Source: Brevibacillus sp. SYP-B805
Lineage (GTDB): Bacteria > Bacillota > Bacilli > Brevibacillales > Brevibacillaceae
NCBI RefSeq assembly: GCF_011059135.1
Contig: NZ_JAALGD010000001.1
Coordinates: 1 to 64,000, forward strand
Direction of reading: 5' to 3'
Length of the DNA stretch: 64,000 bases
The notes beneath the pieces are model-generated. The model worked only from the letters and a program-made list of their open reading frames with translations. It had not been told where the DNA came from and ran no database searches. Of the stretch, positions 36,193 to 44,638 are shown piece by piece; the first letter of the stretch is position 1; the number at the start of each line of letters is the position of its first letter. The translations under genes were made by a program, and so were the position numbers.

Positions 36193-36209
36193 TTGGTATA
36201 AATATTGCT
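36193..36209 (+). promoter_or_regulatory. Sigma-54 (-24/-12) promoter of the beta-oxidation operon
   Basis: TTGGTATAAATATTGCT fits YTGGnnnnNNNNTTGCW with exact GG-to-GC spacing. It sits 132 bases before the first ligase gene and downstream of the activator. The GGTATA segment departs from the ideal GGCACG, so strength is uncertain. Confidence 0.78.
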
Positions 36210-36340
36210 AATATTCATAATACTGATGGCGCGCTGTTGTCAGCTTCATGGCGGGATGGGGCCGGGCGAGCTCCTTGGCACGATTGCGAATATTCATATG
36301 CGGAGTCATCAGTATCATCTTGATGAAAAGGGGGATGTTC

Positions 36341-37873
36341 ATGGACATCGGAAGCTGTTTGGCAAGGAATGCGCGCAGGCATCCGGACAAATGGGCGCTG
36401 ACCTGCGAAGGACGTTCCTACACGTACGGTCAATTTAACCGTGAAGTGAACCGATTGGCAAATGGCCTGCAGGCGTTGGGGGTTCAAAAAGGCGAGAAAG
36501 TCGCCTTGATGATGCAGAATTCCGATACCTTCGCCATCTCGTTCTTTGCGGCAGCGAAATTGGGAGCTGTGCTGGTTCCCGTCAACTTTCGCCTGACATC
36601 GGGAGAGGTCCGATACATTCTGGAACATTCCGATACCAGCCTGGTTGTGTGTGACGCGGAATACGGCGACTTGATCGAAGAGGCTCGGCCGGCCGCCGTC
36701 AAACAGGTGATTGTGGCGGGAGTTCCCACCGTTTCCGGCCATCTCGCGTACCAACAGGTTCTCTCGGAAAATGAGCAGGAGCCGGATGCAGTCGTTCATG
36801 AGCGGGATGATCTGGAGATTCTTTATACATCCGGCACGACGGGACGTCCCAAAGGAGCTGTGTTTGATCATCACCGGATTTTGCAGGTTGGCGTGAAGAT
36901 GATGGCATTGGTCGGTCTCCAGCCCAATGACCGTTTGCTGCATCTGGCGCCGCTGTTCCATTCGGCGCAGCTCAATCTGCTGTTGCTGCCGGGGTTCTTT
37001 CTGGGTGCCAGCCACGTGATTCACCGCCATTTTCATCCGCTCGAAGCCCTGAAAGCGATGCAGGAACACAAGATTACCTTTTTCTTTGGCGTGCCGACGA
37101 TGTATACCTATTTTCTGCAGGTGCCGAATCGGGAGCAGTTTGATTTGTCTTCCGTATCGCGCTGTGCGTACGGGGCGGCGCCGATGGCTCCCGAGCTTGT
37201 GAAGCAAAGCATGGCCTTGTTTGGAACCGATCAGTTTTACAATTTTTGTGGATTGACCGAAGGGGGCCCCGGCGGCATCTGTCTTACGCCGGAGGATCAC
37301 AAGACGAAGCTGGGGGCGAGCGGCACAGCGATTTTCCATACGGAAGCACGGGTTGTGGACGACCTGGATGAAGACGTACCGCCGGGCAAAGTAGGGGAAT
37401 TGGTGCTGCGCGGGGAGACCATGATGAAGGAGTACTACAAGAACCCTCAGGCAACCGCGGAGACCATGCGGAACGGTTGGCTTCACACGGGCGATCTTGC
37501 GGTCATTGATGAAAACGGTTACATTACGCTGGTCGATCGGAAGAAAGACATGATTATCTCCGGCGGCGAGAATGTCTACTCCGTCGAGGTGGAGCAGGTC
37601 CTGTACGCTCATCCGGGCGTATTGGAAGCGGCCGTAATCGGGGTGCCGCATGACGTGTGGGGGGAGATGGTCGCTGCGGTGATCGTACCCAAACCAGGGC
37701 AAACCATCACTCTGGAAGAGCTGCAGTCGTTCTGCCGCAAGTCGCTTGCCTCCTACAAGATTCCGCGGGCGATGTTTCTCGCGGAACAGCTGCCGCGCAA
37801 TGCCTCGGGAAAGATCTTGAAATACAAGCTGCGGGAGGAATGGAGAGAACATGCCGGCAAAAGCGTTTCGTAA
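36341..37873 (+). CDS. AMP-dependent acyl-CoA synthetase/ligase
   Basis: 510 residues from ATG 36341 (AAAGGGGG upstream; the frame opens earlier without a site). ANL-superfamily motifs: P-loop LYTSGTTGRPKGAVF at about 165, YNFCGLTEGGPG, TGDLAVIDENGYITLVDRKK near 390 and the catalytic Lys near the end in LPRNASGKILKY. It activates a carboxylic acid to its CoA thioester. It is the first gene behind the sigma-54 promoter, so its substrate is likely the pathway's entry compound, or a late acid intermediate. Confidence 0.92.
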   Translation: MDIGSCLARNARRHPDKWALTCEGRSYTYGQFNREVNRLANGLQALGVQKGEKVALMMQNSDTFAISFFAAAKLGAVLVPVNFRLTSGEVRYILEHSDTSLVVCDAEYGDLIEEARPAAVKQVIVAGVPTVSGHLAYQQVLSENEQEPDAVVHERDDLEILYTSGTTGRPKGAVFDHHRILQVGVKMMALVGLQPNDRLLHLAPLFHSAQLNLLLLPGFFLGASHVIHRHFHPLEALKAMQEHKITFFFGVPTMYTYFLQVPNREQFDLSSVSRCAYGAAPMAPELVKQSMALFGTDQFYNFCGLTEGGPGGICLTPEDHKTKLGASGTAIFHTEARVVDDLDEDVPPGKVGELVLRGETMMKEYYKNPQATAETMRNGWLHTGDLAVIDENGYITLVDRKKDMIISGGENVYSVEVEQVLYAHPGVLEAAVIGVPHDVWGEMVAAVIVPKPGQTITLEELQSFCRKSLASYKIPRAMFLAEQLPRNASGKILKYKLREEWREHAGKSVS

Positions 37874-37912
37874 GCGAAGCGACCGTACGCTGCAAGAAAC
37901 GGGGGGAGAGAA

Positions 37913-39358
37913 ATGATCGGGATCGTCTCTTACGGTGCGTATGTGCCCTATCACCGATTGGAACGAAAGAAAATGGCGCAGGCGTTTGGCGATCGGCCGT
38001 CATCCGGTGAAAAAGCGGTCGCCAATTTCGACGAAGACAGCGTGTCCATGGGCGTAAATGCTGCGCTCGACTGCCTTGCCGGTTTTGATGAAAAAAGTGT
38101 GGATTGCCTGATGTTTGCCACGACAACGGCTCCCTATGACGAGAAGCAATCTACGGCAACCATGGCGGCTGCTCTCGATCTGAAGCCAAGCATCCGCACC
38201 GCAGAGATAACGGGTTCCCTTCGCGCATCCGCCAGCGGACTGCTGGCTGCCGTCGATGCGGTGGCATCCGGGGCAGGCAGCGCGCTCGTTGTCACCGCTG
38301 ACTGCCGCCTGGGAGCGCCGCAGGGGGCCAATGAACAATGGTTCGGCGACGGCGGGGCCGCGTTTCTCATCGGTCAAGGAAAAGATGTGATTGCTCACGT
38401 AACGGCCGCATACAGTCACACACACGAGCATATCGGCAGCTGGCGAAGCAGGGGAGACGCCTTTGTAAGAAGCTGGGAAGAGCGGTTCGTTCAGAACATT
38501 TATGGGGAGACCGTGGCAGCCAGCGTGCGGGGGGTTCTGGAACAGAGCGGTTTGGCACCGGCTGATTTTGCCAAAGTGGTGATTGCGGGACCGGCTCCAC
38601 GCGCGCAGTGGTCAGCGGCGGCCAAGCTCGGGTTTCGCAAAGAGCAGTGCCAGGATACGCTGGCCGAAACCATCGGCATGGCCGGAACCGCCCATGCGCC
38701 CATGATGCTGGCAGCGGCATTGGAAACGGCCAATCCCGGCGACCGGATTTTGTATGTCAGCTATGGGGAGGGAAGCGACGCCATCGTCTTTGAAGTGACC
38801 GATGCGATCAGACAGCTTCCTGCGCGCCGTGGAATCAGTGGACACCTCGAGCCCAAGAACAGTGAACTGCTCTACCACCATTATCTGAAGTGGAGAGGGA
38901 TTCTGCCGACGGAACCGGCTCGCCGGCCGGATACCCCACGACCATCCGTTACCGCCATGTACCGCAATTACGAGCAGAATCTCGGTCTGTACGGTTCCAA
39001 ATGTTTGGCATGCGGAACGCCGCAGTTTCCGCAGCAGCGCGTTTGTACCCGGTGCCAGGCCAAAGACAGGATGGAAGCGTACCGTTTTTACGGAAAACCG
39101 GCGAAGGTTGCCACTTTCACGATTGATCATCTGGCGGCCAGCCCCGCTCCCCCGACCGTTTTTGCCGTGGTCGATTTTGCCGGAGGCGGACGCATGCTGT
39201 GCGAAGTGACGGATTGCGACCCGCACGAGATGCGCATCGGCATGGAAGTGGAGATGACCTTCCGGCGGCTGTACCAGGCAGGCGGGATTCACAACTACTT
39301 TTGGAAAGCGAAACCCAAACGTCAGCCGGGGGGCAAAGGAACGGAGGGAGAATCATGA
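37913..39358 (+). CDS. HMG-CoA synthase/KAS III-like protein fused to a zinc-ribbon OB-fold (DUF35) domain
   Basis: 481 residues. The first ~330 are thiolase-fold (MIGIVSYGAYVPYHRLERKK). The usual nucleophile position reads EITGSLRASASGL: Leu103 replaces the catalytic Cys. Residues about 355-470 form a rubredoxin-like zinc ribbon, with CLACG and CTRC pairs at about 364-382, plus an OB-fold (PPTVFAVVDFAGGGRMLCEV). Such DUF35 proteins bind CoA and partner thiolases, as BbsA does with BbsB in benzylsuccinate degradation. The gene overlaps the following thiolase by ATGA. The protein is therefore best read as a structural/CoA-binding subunit, not a condensing enzyme. Confidence 0.88.
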   Translation: MIGIVSYGAYVPYHRLERKKMAQAFGDRPSSGEKAVANFDEDSVSMGVNAALDCLAGFDEKSVDCLMFATTTAPYDEKQSTATMAAALDLKPSIRTAEITGSLRASASGLLAAVDAVASGAGSALVVTADCRLGAPQGANEQWFGDGGAAFLIGQGKDVIAHVTAAYSHTHEHIGSWRSRGDAFVRSWEERFVQNIYGETVAASVRGVLEQSGLAPADFAKVVIAGPAPRAQWSAAAKLGFRKEQCQDTLAETIGMAGTAHAPMMLAAALETANPGDRILYVSYGEGSDAIVFEVTDAIRQLPARRGISGHLEPKNSELLYHHYLKWRGILPTEPARRPDTPRPSVTAMYRNYEQNLGLYGSKCLACGTPQFPQQRVCTRCQAKDRMEAYRFYGKPAKVATFTIDHLAASPAPPTVFAVVDFAGGGRMLCEVTDCDPHEMRIGMEVEMTFRRLYQAGGIHNYFWKAKPKRQPGGKGTEGES

Positions 39359-40539
39359 GCAAAAAGGGGATTACAGACCGTGTCGCCGTTATCGGGATGG
39401 GGTGCACGCGCTTTGCCGAGCATTGGGACAAGAGCGCGGAGGATCTGCTGGTAGAGGCGGCCTATGAAGCATTTGCCGATGCCGGGGTGGAACCAACCGA
39501 TATCGATGCGTGCTGGCTGGGTACCTTCGCTTCCGGCTTGTCAGGGTTAACCCTGTCCGGTCCTCTCAAGACGCAGTATCTGCCCGTTACCCGTGTGGAA
39601 AACATGTGTGCGACGGGTTCGGAGGCGTTTCGGAACGCTTGTTACGCCGTCGCGTCAGGCGCATACGACATGGTGCTGGCCATCGGGGTGGAGAAGCTGA
39701 AAGATTCGGGCTTCAGCGGTCTGGCCGTTCATGAACCGCCTTCCGATGGCACAGCGCCGGGGATTACTGCTCCTGCAGCCTTTTCCTTCCTGGCGCCGGC
39801 TTATTTCGCCAAATACGGGCTGGATGAGCAGACAGGCAAGGAAGTGCTTGCCCGCATCGCCTGGAAAAATCATCGGAATGGTTCGCTCAATCCCAAAGCG
39901 CAGTACTGTAGCGAAGTCCCGATGGAATCGATTCTGAAATCGCCCATGGTGGCAGCCCCTTTGGGCATAATGGATTGTTCGGGTGTTGCGGACGGCGCCG
40001 CTGCCGCGATTCTCGTGCGGACGGAGGATGCGCATAAGTACCGGAAGGACCCGATGTACGTGAAGGCGTTGGCCATCGCTGCCGGCCCGGGTGACGGGCG
40101 CTTGACCCAGGATTTTGATTTTACCTCCATTACGGAAAATGTCCGGGCGGCCAAGGAAGCATACCGGCAGGCGGGGATCACCCATCCCCGCAAACAGATC
40201 GATATGGCGGAAGTGCATGACTGTTTTACGCCGACGGAACTGATCATCTATGAAGATCTTGGATTCAGCGAGCGCGGCCAGGCCTGGAAAGATGTCCTGA
40301 ACGGCGTGTTCGATCTGGAAGGGGAACTTCCCGTCAACCCGGACGGCGGCCTGAAATCCTTTGGACATCCGATCGGGGCCAGCGGACTTCGCATGCTGTA
40401 TGAAATGTATCTGCAGCTGCAGGGAAGGGCCGGCAAGCGGCAGCTGCCCAATCCCAAAATCGGGTTGACGCATAATCTGGGCGGCTTTCCGTGGCAGTGC
40501 GTCTCCTTTCTGTCCATTGTGGGAAAAGAGCTTTCGTGA
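39355..40539 (+). CDS. Thiolase family protein (acetyl-CoA acetyltransferase / BbsB-like)
   Basis: 394 residues, start overlapping the upstream stop. Nucleophile Cys85 in ENMCATGSEAFR, the MAEVHDCFTPTE His block and GHPIGASG at about 339 are all present, so it should carry out CoA-dependent cleavage of a 3-oxoacyl-CoA. Sequence style is the SCP-x/BbsB group rather than classical FadA. Tight coupling to the DUF35 fusion predicts a heteromeric complex. It performs the last chemical step of the operon's beta-oxidation. Confidence 0.93.
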   Translation: MSKKGITDRVAVIGMGCTRFAEHWDKSAEDLLVEAAYEAFADAGVEPTDIDACWLGTFASGLSGLTLSGPLKTQYLPVTRVENMCATGSEAFRNACYAVASGAYDMVLAIGVEKLKDSGFSGLAVHEPPSDGTAPGITAPAAFSFLAPAYFAKYGLDEQTGKEVLARIAWKNHRNGSLNPKAQYCSEVPMESILKSPMVAAPLGIMDCSGVADGAAAAILVRTEDAHKYRKDPMYVKALAIAAGPGDGRLTQDFDFTSITENVRAAKEAYRQAGITHPRKQIDMAEVHDCFTPTELIIYEDLGFSERGQAWKDVLNGVFDLEGELPVNPDGGLKSFGHPIGASGLRMLYEMYLQLQGRAGKRQLPNPKIGLTHNLGGFPWQCVSFLSIVGKELS

Positions 40540-40550
40540 GGGGGAGAATC

Positions 40551-41696
40551 ATGAACCACTTGTACTTGCGTGACGAGCATCGGCTGTTTCGCAGTGCGCT
40601 GCGAAAATTTCTCGAAAAAGAAGCGGTTCCTTACTACGATCAATGGGAGCAGGAACGCATGATTCCCCGTTCCTTCTGGAAGAAGATGGGGGAGCAGGGC
40701 TATCTTTGTACAGGCGTTGATGAGAAATACGGCGGTGCCGGCGCGGATTGGGCCTACTCCGTCGTGATCAACGAGGAGCTGGAGCGGGTAGGGTCCGGCC
40801 TGGTCGGCATCGGACTGCACAATGACATTGTGGTTCCCTACATTCAATCCTATGGAACCGAAGAGCAGAAGCAGCGCTGGCTGCCGGGATGTGCGCGCGG
40901 TGACATCATTACCGCGATCGCGATGACGGAGCCTGGCGCCGGATCGGATCTGGCCAGCATCAAGACAACCGCGATCCGCGACGGAGATTCCTATATTCTC
41001 AACGGGCAAAAAACGTTTATCACCAACGGCATCCAGGCCGATCTGGTGCTGGTCGCGTGCAAGACCGATCCGAAAGCGGTTCCTGCTCACAAGGGAATCA
41101 GCCTGATTCTGGTGGAACGGGACACGCCTGGTTTCTCCCGCGGACGCAAGCTGGACAAAATCGGGCTGCACAGCCAGGATACGGCGGAACTGATTTTCGA
41201 GGACTGCCGGGTTCCGGCAGCGAACCTGCTGGGGCAGGAAGGCAGTGGCTTCCGCTACATGATGGAAAAATTGCAGCAGGAGCGGCTGGTGGTCGCCATT
41301 GCAGCCCAGGTTGCGGCGGAAGAGATGCTCAAGATGACCATCGAATACGTGAAGAGCAGGGAAGCGTTTGGACAGCCGATCAGCAAGTTTCAACACACTC
41401 AGTTCAAAATCGTGGAGATGGCAACGGAGATTGAAATCGGCCGCGCGTTTCTTGATCAGCTGATCGCCGACCATATCCGCGCGCAAGACATTGTCACGAA
41501 AGTGTCGATGGCCAAATGGTGGACGACGGAAATGGCAAAACGGGTGGCCGCGCAATGCCTGCAGCTGCATGGGGGATACGGCTATATGGAGGAATACAAG
41601 ATCGCGCGCAGGTATCGCGATATTCCGGTATCCGCGATTTATGCAGGCAGCAATGAGATCATGAAAGTGATTATTGCCAGGAACCTGGGATTGTAG
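40551..41696 (+). CDS. Acyl-CoA dehydrogenase (LCAD/IVD-type catalytic base)
   Basis: 381 residues after GGGGGAG. FAD/acyl-CoA motifs: ITAIAMTEPGAGSDL at about 125 and the C-terminal LQLHGGYGYMEEY and RDIPVSAIYAGSNEIM. The usual MCAD Glu position reads YAG, not YEG, so the base is instead Glu244 in the QQERL helix, as in long-chain and isovaleryl-CoA dehydrogenases. It oxidises an acyl-CoA to the enoyl-CoA and needs an electron-transfer flavoprotein, which is not encoded nearby. Confidence 0.93.
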   Translation: MNHLYLRDEHRLFRSALRKFLEKEAVPYYDQWEQERMIPRSFWKKMGEQGYLCTGVDEKYGGAGADWAYSVVINEELERVGSGLVGIGLHNDIVVPYIQSYGTEEQKQRWLPGCARGDIITAIAMTEPGAGSDLASIKTTAIRDGDSYILNGQKTFITNGIQADLVLVACKTDPKAVPAHKGISLILVERDTPGFSRGRKLDKIGLHSQDTAELIFEDCRVPAANLLGQEGSGFRYMMEKLQQERLVVAIAAQVAAEEMLKMTIEYVKSREAFGQPISKFQHTQFKIVEMATEIEIGRAFLDQLIADHIRAQDIVTKVSMAKWWTTEMAKRVAAQCLQLHGGYGYMEEYKIARRYRDIPVSAIYAGSNEIMKVIIARNLGL

Positions 41697-41721
41697 CGAA
41701 AAACATGCGAGGTGACGGCTA

Positions 41722-42177
41722 ATGAGCAAGGATGTTTCCCGATTGATCGGCTATGAGTTTGAGCCATACCGTTTTGTGGTGGAACGGGGGAAAATCAGGG
41801 AGTTTGCCCTGGCGATTGAAGATGACAATCCCATCTATGTGGATCGGGCAGCGGCCGCGGCGGCCGGTTTCTCCGATGTCACGATCCCTCCCACCTTTCC
41901 GACGGTGATCGACATGTGGGGCGGCCCCGATTTTTTTGCCCTGGTGGAGGCTCTCCAGCTTGATCTGTTAAAAGTTCTGCATGGCGAACAGGAATATGAA
42001 TACCTGGGCGACATTTATCCGGGGGATGAGATTCAAGCCAGGACCAGAGTGGCAGACGCCAAAACGAAGGCAGGCACAAGCGGCGGCATGCACCTGATTA
42101 CCCTGGAAACCCGTTATGCCAATCAGCGCGGGGAAACGGTACTGATCTCACGCTCCACCATCGTCGAGCGTTTTTGA
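41722..42177 (+). CDS. MaoC-like N-terminal-type hydratase subunit
   Basis: 151 residues, hot-dog fold of the FAS1/HTD2-type dehydratase N-terminal family: FVVERGKIREFALAIEDDNP and then IYVDRAAAAAAG, IPPTFPTVIDMW, and HGEQEYEYLGDIYPGDEIQ. It lacks the Asp/His motif of hydratase 2, which the next gene carries, so the two probably form a heterodimer like other split MaoC enoyl-CoA hydratases. It starts 25 bases after the dehydrogenase behind GCGAGGTGA. Confidence 0.88.
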   Translation: MSKDVSRLIGYEFEPYRFVVERGKIREFALAIEDDNPIYVDRAAAAAAGFSDVTIPPTFPTVIDMWGGPDFFALVEALQLDLLKVLHGEQEYEYLGDIYPGDEIQARTRVADAKTKAGTSGGMHLITLETRYANQRGETVLISRSTIVERF

Positions 42178-42192
42178 AAGGAGGAAGGATGG

Positions 42193-42621
42193 ATGGATCA
42201 ACAGGCAGCGAAACCGGATATCGGACAAGAGCTTCCGGAGGTGAAAAAAGGGCCGGTCACGCACACGCAGCTGGTGAAATACGCAGGCGCGTCCGGTGAT
42301 TTTAATCCGATTCATACGGTGGTTCCCGTGGGCGAACAGGCGGGGCTTGGCGGCGTGATTGCGCACGGCATGCTGATTATGGGGTTTGCCGGTCAAGCCG
42401 TTTGCACCTGGTTTCCCCGCAAACATTTGCGCAGATTCAAGGTTCGTTTTGCCGCGATGACGAGACCGGGCGAACAAATATCGATCACCGGCAGAATCAT
42501 CGAGCAGGTAACGGTGGGAAATGAACAGCGGCTGCGCTGCGAAGTGGTGGCGCGCAACCAACATGGGGAAGTCAAACTGAAGGGCGAATGTGAAGTTGCA
42601 CGAGAGGAGCATGCAGAATGA
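42193..42621 (+). CDS. MaoC-family enoyl-CoA hydratase
   Basis: 142 residues. The hydratase-2 motif is complete: YAGASGDFNPIHT followed by GGVIAHGM, giving the Asp/His catalytic pair. It adds water to the enoyl-CoA made by the dehydrogenase, giving a 3-hydroxyacyl-CoA. It starts 15 bases after its MaoC partner gene with AAAGGAGG and overlaps the SDR gene by 4 bases. Confidence 0.92.
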   Translation: MDQQAAKPDIGQELPEVKKGPVTHTQLVKYAGASGDFNPIHTVVPVGEQAGLGGVIAHGMLIMGFAGQAVCTWFPRKHLRRFKVRFAAMTRPGEQISITGRIIEQVTVGNEQRLRCEVVARNQHGEVKLKGECEVAREEHAE

Positions 42622-43430
42622 AAATGCTGGAAGGAAAAGTGGCGATTATTACCGGATCGGGGAGAGGAGTAGGCAGGGCAGCCGCTGAAATGTTTGCCCA
42701 GCATGGCGCTGCCGTTGTCGTCAACGATCTGGATGAACAACCGGCGGCTGAAACGGTGGCAGCAATCCAGGAAAAAGGAGGGAAGGCCATCGCGGTCGTC
42801 GGGAATGTGACTGCCCCCGATTTTCCCAAACGGATCATCGCGGAGACGATTGAGGCGTTTGGCAAGCTGGATATCTTGGTCAATAATGCCGGGTACACGT
42901 GGGACAGTCTGATCCACAAAATGACGGACGAACAGTTTCAGGCGATGCTTGACGTCCATTTGATCACCCCGTTCCGTCTCATCCGGGAAGCCTCCCCGTA
43001 TATGCGCGACGTAGCCAAACAGGAAATGGAACAGGGCATCCAAACCTACCGCAAGATCGTCAATGTCTCTTCCGTTGCCGGCATCATGGGCAATGTCGGC
43101 CAGGCGAACTATGCTTCTGCCAAGGCGGGTGTCATCGGCTTGACGAAGACGATTGCCCGGGAGTGGGGCCCGTTCAATATCAACTGCAATGCGGTGGCTT
43201 TTGGCTTGATTGATACCCGTTTAACCCAGGAAAAAGAAAAAGGGGAAAGCGTGCAGGGCGTGTCCATCGGTATCCCGGCAAAAGTGCGCCAGATGTTTGA
43301 ACAATCCATTCCGCAGCGGCGGGCAGGTACGCCGGAGGAGGCGGCGGCATCCATTTTCTATCTGGCATCGCCGCTGTCCAACTATGTCAACGGCCATGTG
43401 GTTCACATCAACGGCGGGTGGTATACCTGA
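42618..43430 (+). CDS. SDR-family 3-hydroxyacyl-CoA dehydrogenase
   Basis: 270 residues. Cofactor motif TGSGRGVGRAAAE at residues 13-25, NNAG, Ser in VNVSSVAG and YxxxK in NYASAKAG at about 165. Asp-Leu after strand 2 (VVNDLDEQ) favours NAD. By context it oxidises the 3-hydroxyacyl-CoA to the 3-oxoacyl-CoA for the thiolase. Start and stop overlap both neighbours (ATGA and TGATG), so it is strongly coupled. Confidence 0.93.
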   Translation: MKMLEGKVAIITGSGRGVGRAAAEMFAQHGAAVVVNDLDEQPAAETVAAIQEKGGKAIAVVGNVTAPDFPKRIIAETIEAFGKLDILVNNAGYTWDSLIHKMTDEQFQAMLDVHLITPFRLIREASPYMRDVAKQEMEQGIQTYRKIVNVSSVAGIMGNVGQANYASAKAGVIGLTKTIAREWGPFNINCNAVAFGLIDTRLTQEKEKGESVQGVSIGIPAKVRQMFEQSIPQRRAGTPEEAAASIFYLASPLSNYVNGHVVHINGGWYT

Positions 43431-44599
43431 TGCTGCACGGCATTCGAGTCGTCGACTTTACCCGTTACCTGCCGGGTCCCTTTGCAACACTCCGGCTGGC
43501 TGACATGGGGGCGGAAGTGATCAAGGTGGAGCCGCCGCATACCGGTGATCCCGCGCGTCTGATGGGGGATCAGCTGCAAGGAGCCGGACTGGTTTATCTT
43601 GCCAACAACCGCAGCAAGAAGAGTGTGACGATCAATCTGAAAGAGGCGGAAGGGCGCGAGCTGGCCTTTCAACTGGCCGCGCAGGCGGATGTGGTGATCG
43701 AAGGATTTCGTCCGGGAGTGGCAGACGCCATGGGAATCGGATACGACCGGTTGAAAGAGGTTCGGCCGGACCTTGTCTATTGTTCCTTGACCGGATACGG
43801 ACAGACCGGACCGCTGCGCAGCCTGGGCGGGCATGATTTGAATTACATGGCGCTAAGCGGGGTTCTTTCCCAATTGCGGGATCAGAGCGGCAGACCCATT
43901 CAACCCGGCATCCAGTTTGCCGACATGATCGGCGGCATCGCGGCTTCCGAGGCCATTCTGGCCGCGTTGGTGAAAAAAGAACGGACGGGAGAAGGCTCCT
44001 ATCTGGACATTTCGATGACCGATGCGATGATTGGAATCATGACCGGACATGTCATGATCCAGCAGGTGACCGGTCAGGAAAGGGGGGTTCCACAACTCGG
44101 CGGCAGCCTCATCTCCTACTACCTCTATGAAACCAGGGATGGCCGGTTTGTCAGTTTGGCGGCGCTGGAGAAAAAGTTTTGGGAGAACTTCTGCAAGGCC
44201 GTCGGACGTGAGGATTGGATCGGCGATCATCTCAGCCCCACCCATGAAGAGAACGGAACCTTTGCCGAGATCAGGGCGCTGTTCAAGAGCCGTACGTTTG
44301 CCGAGTGGTCGGAATTTTCAAGAAAAGTGGACTGCTGCATGGCTCCCGTTCTCGATCCCGGCGAAATGGTGAACGATCCATACGTGCGAGAAAAGGGGCT
44401 GGTGTCCGACATCGAGAGCAGGGAATGGGGCCGTTTGTGTCAGGTGGCAACCTCAGCGGGCGGATTTGGCGCACAGCGGCGGCAGGAAGAAGTCACACCG
44501 CCGCCTGCCCTTGGTCAGCACAACCTGGACGTTTTTCAAACCGTTTTGAACGTCTCGCCCAAACAGCTTGAAGAATGGGCAGAGCGAGGAATTATCTGA
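43430..44599 (+). CDS. CaiB/BaiF family (class III) CoA-transferase
   Basis: 389 residues from ATG 43430 in TGATG. Family opening LHGIRVVDFTRYLPGPFATL with LADMGAEVIKVEPP, and the catalytic Asp193 in GSYLDISMTDAM. It moves CoA between an acyl-CoA and a free acid through an Asp-anhydride intermediate. In bbs operons BbsEF of this family activates benzylsuccinate with succinyl-CoA; a comparable activation role is likely here, making two ligases plus a transferase in one operon. Confidence 0.93.
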   Translation: MLHGIRVVDFTRYLPGPFATLRLADMGAEVIKVEPPHTGDPARLMGDQLQGAGLVYLANNRSKKSVTINLKEAEGRELAFQLAAQADVVIEGFRPGVADAMGIGYDRLKEVRPDLVYCSLTGYGQTGPLRSLGGHDLNYMALSGVLSQLRDQSGRPIQPGIQFADMIGGIAASEAILAALVKKERTGEGSYLDISMTDAMIGIMTGHVMIQQVTGQERGVPQLGGSLISYYLYETRDGRFVSLAALEKKFWENFCKAVGREDWIGDHLSPTHEENGTFAEIRALFKSRTFAEWSEFSRKVDCCMAPVLDPGEMVNDPYVREKGLVSDIESREWGRLCQVATSAGGFGAQRRQEEVTPPPALGQHNLDVFQTVLNVSPKQLEEWAERGII

Positions 44600-44638
44600 T
44601 TCATGGACGTGTAGGAAGAAAAAGGGGGATGAAACGCA

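Noticed and set aside
36275..36288. Second sigma-54-like site TTGGCACGATTGCG upstream of the first ligase gene
   Set aside because: The hexamers match well but the GG-to-GC spacing is three bases too short for sigma-54.
36215..37954. 579-residue minus-strand open frame over the first ligase gene
   Set aside because: Antisense to a gene with complete ANL motifs; the translation shows no family pattern. The same applies to 40248-41729 and 44723-46240.
40551..41696. Inactive acyl-CoA dehydrogenase because YAG replaces YEG
   Set aside because: The LCAD/IVD subfamily places the catalytic Glu in another helix, and that QQERL Glu is present.
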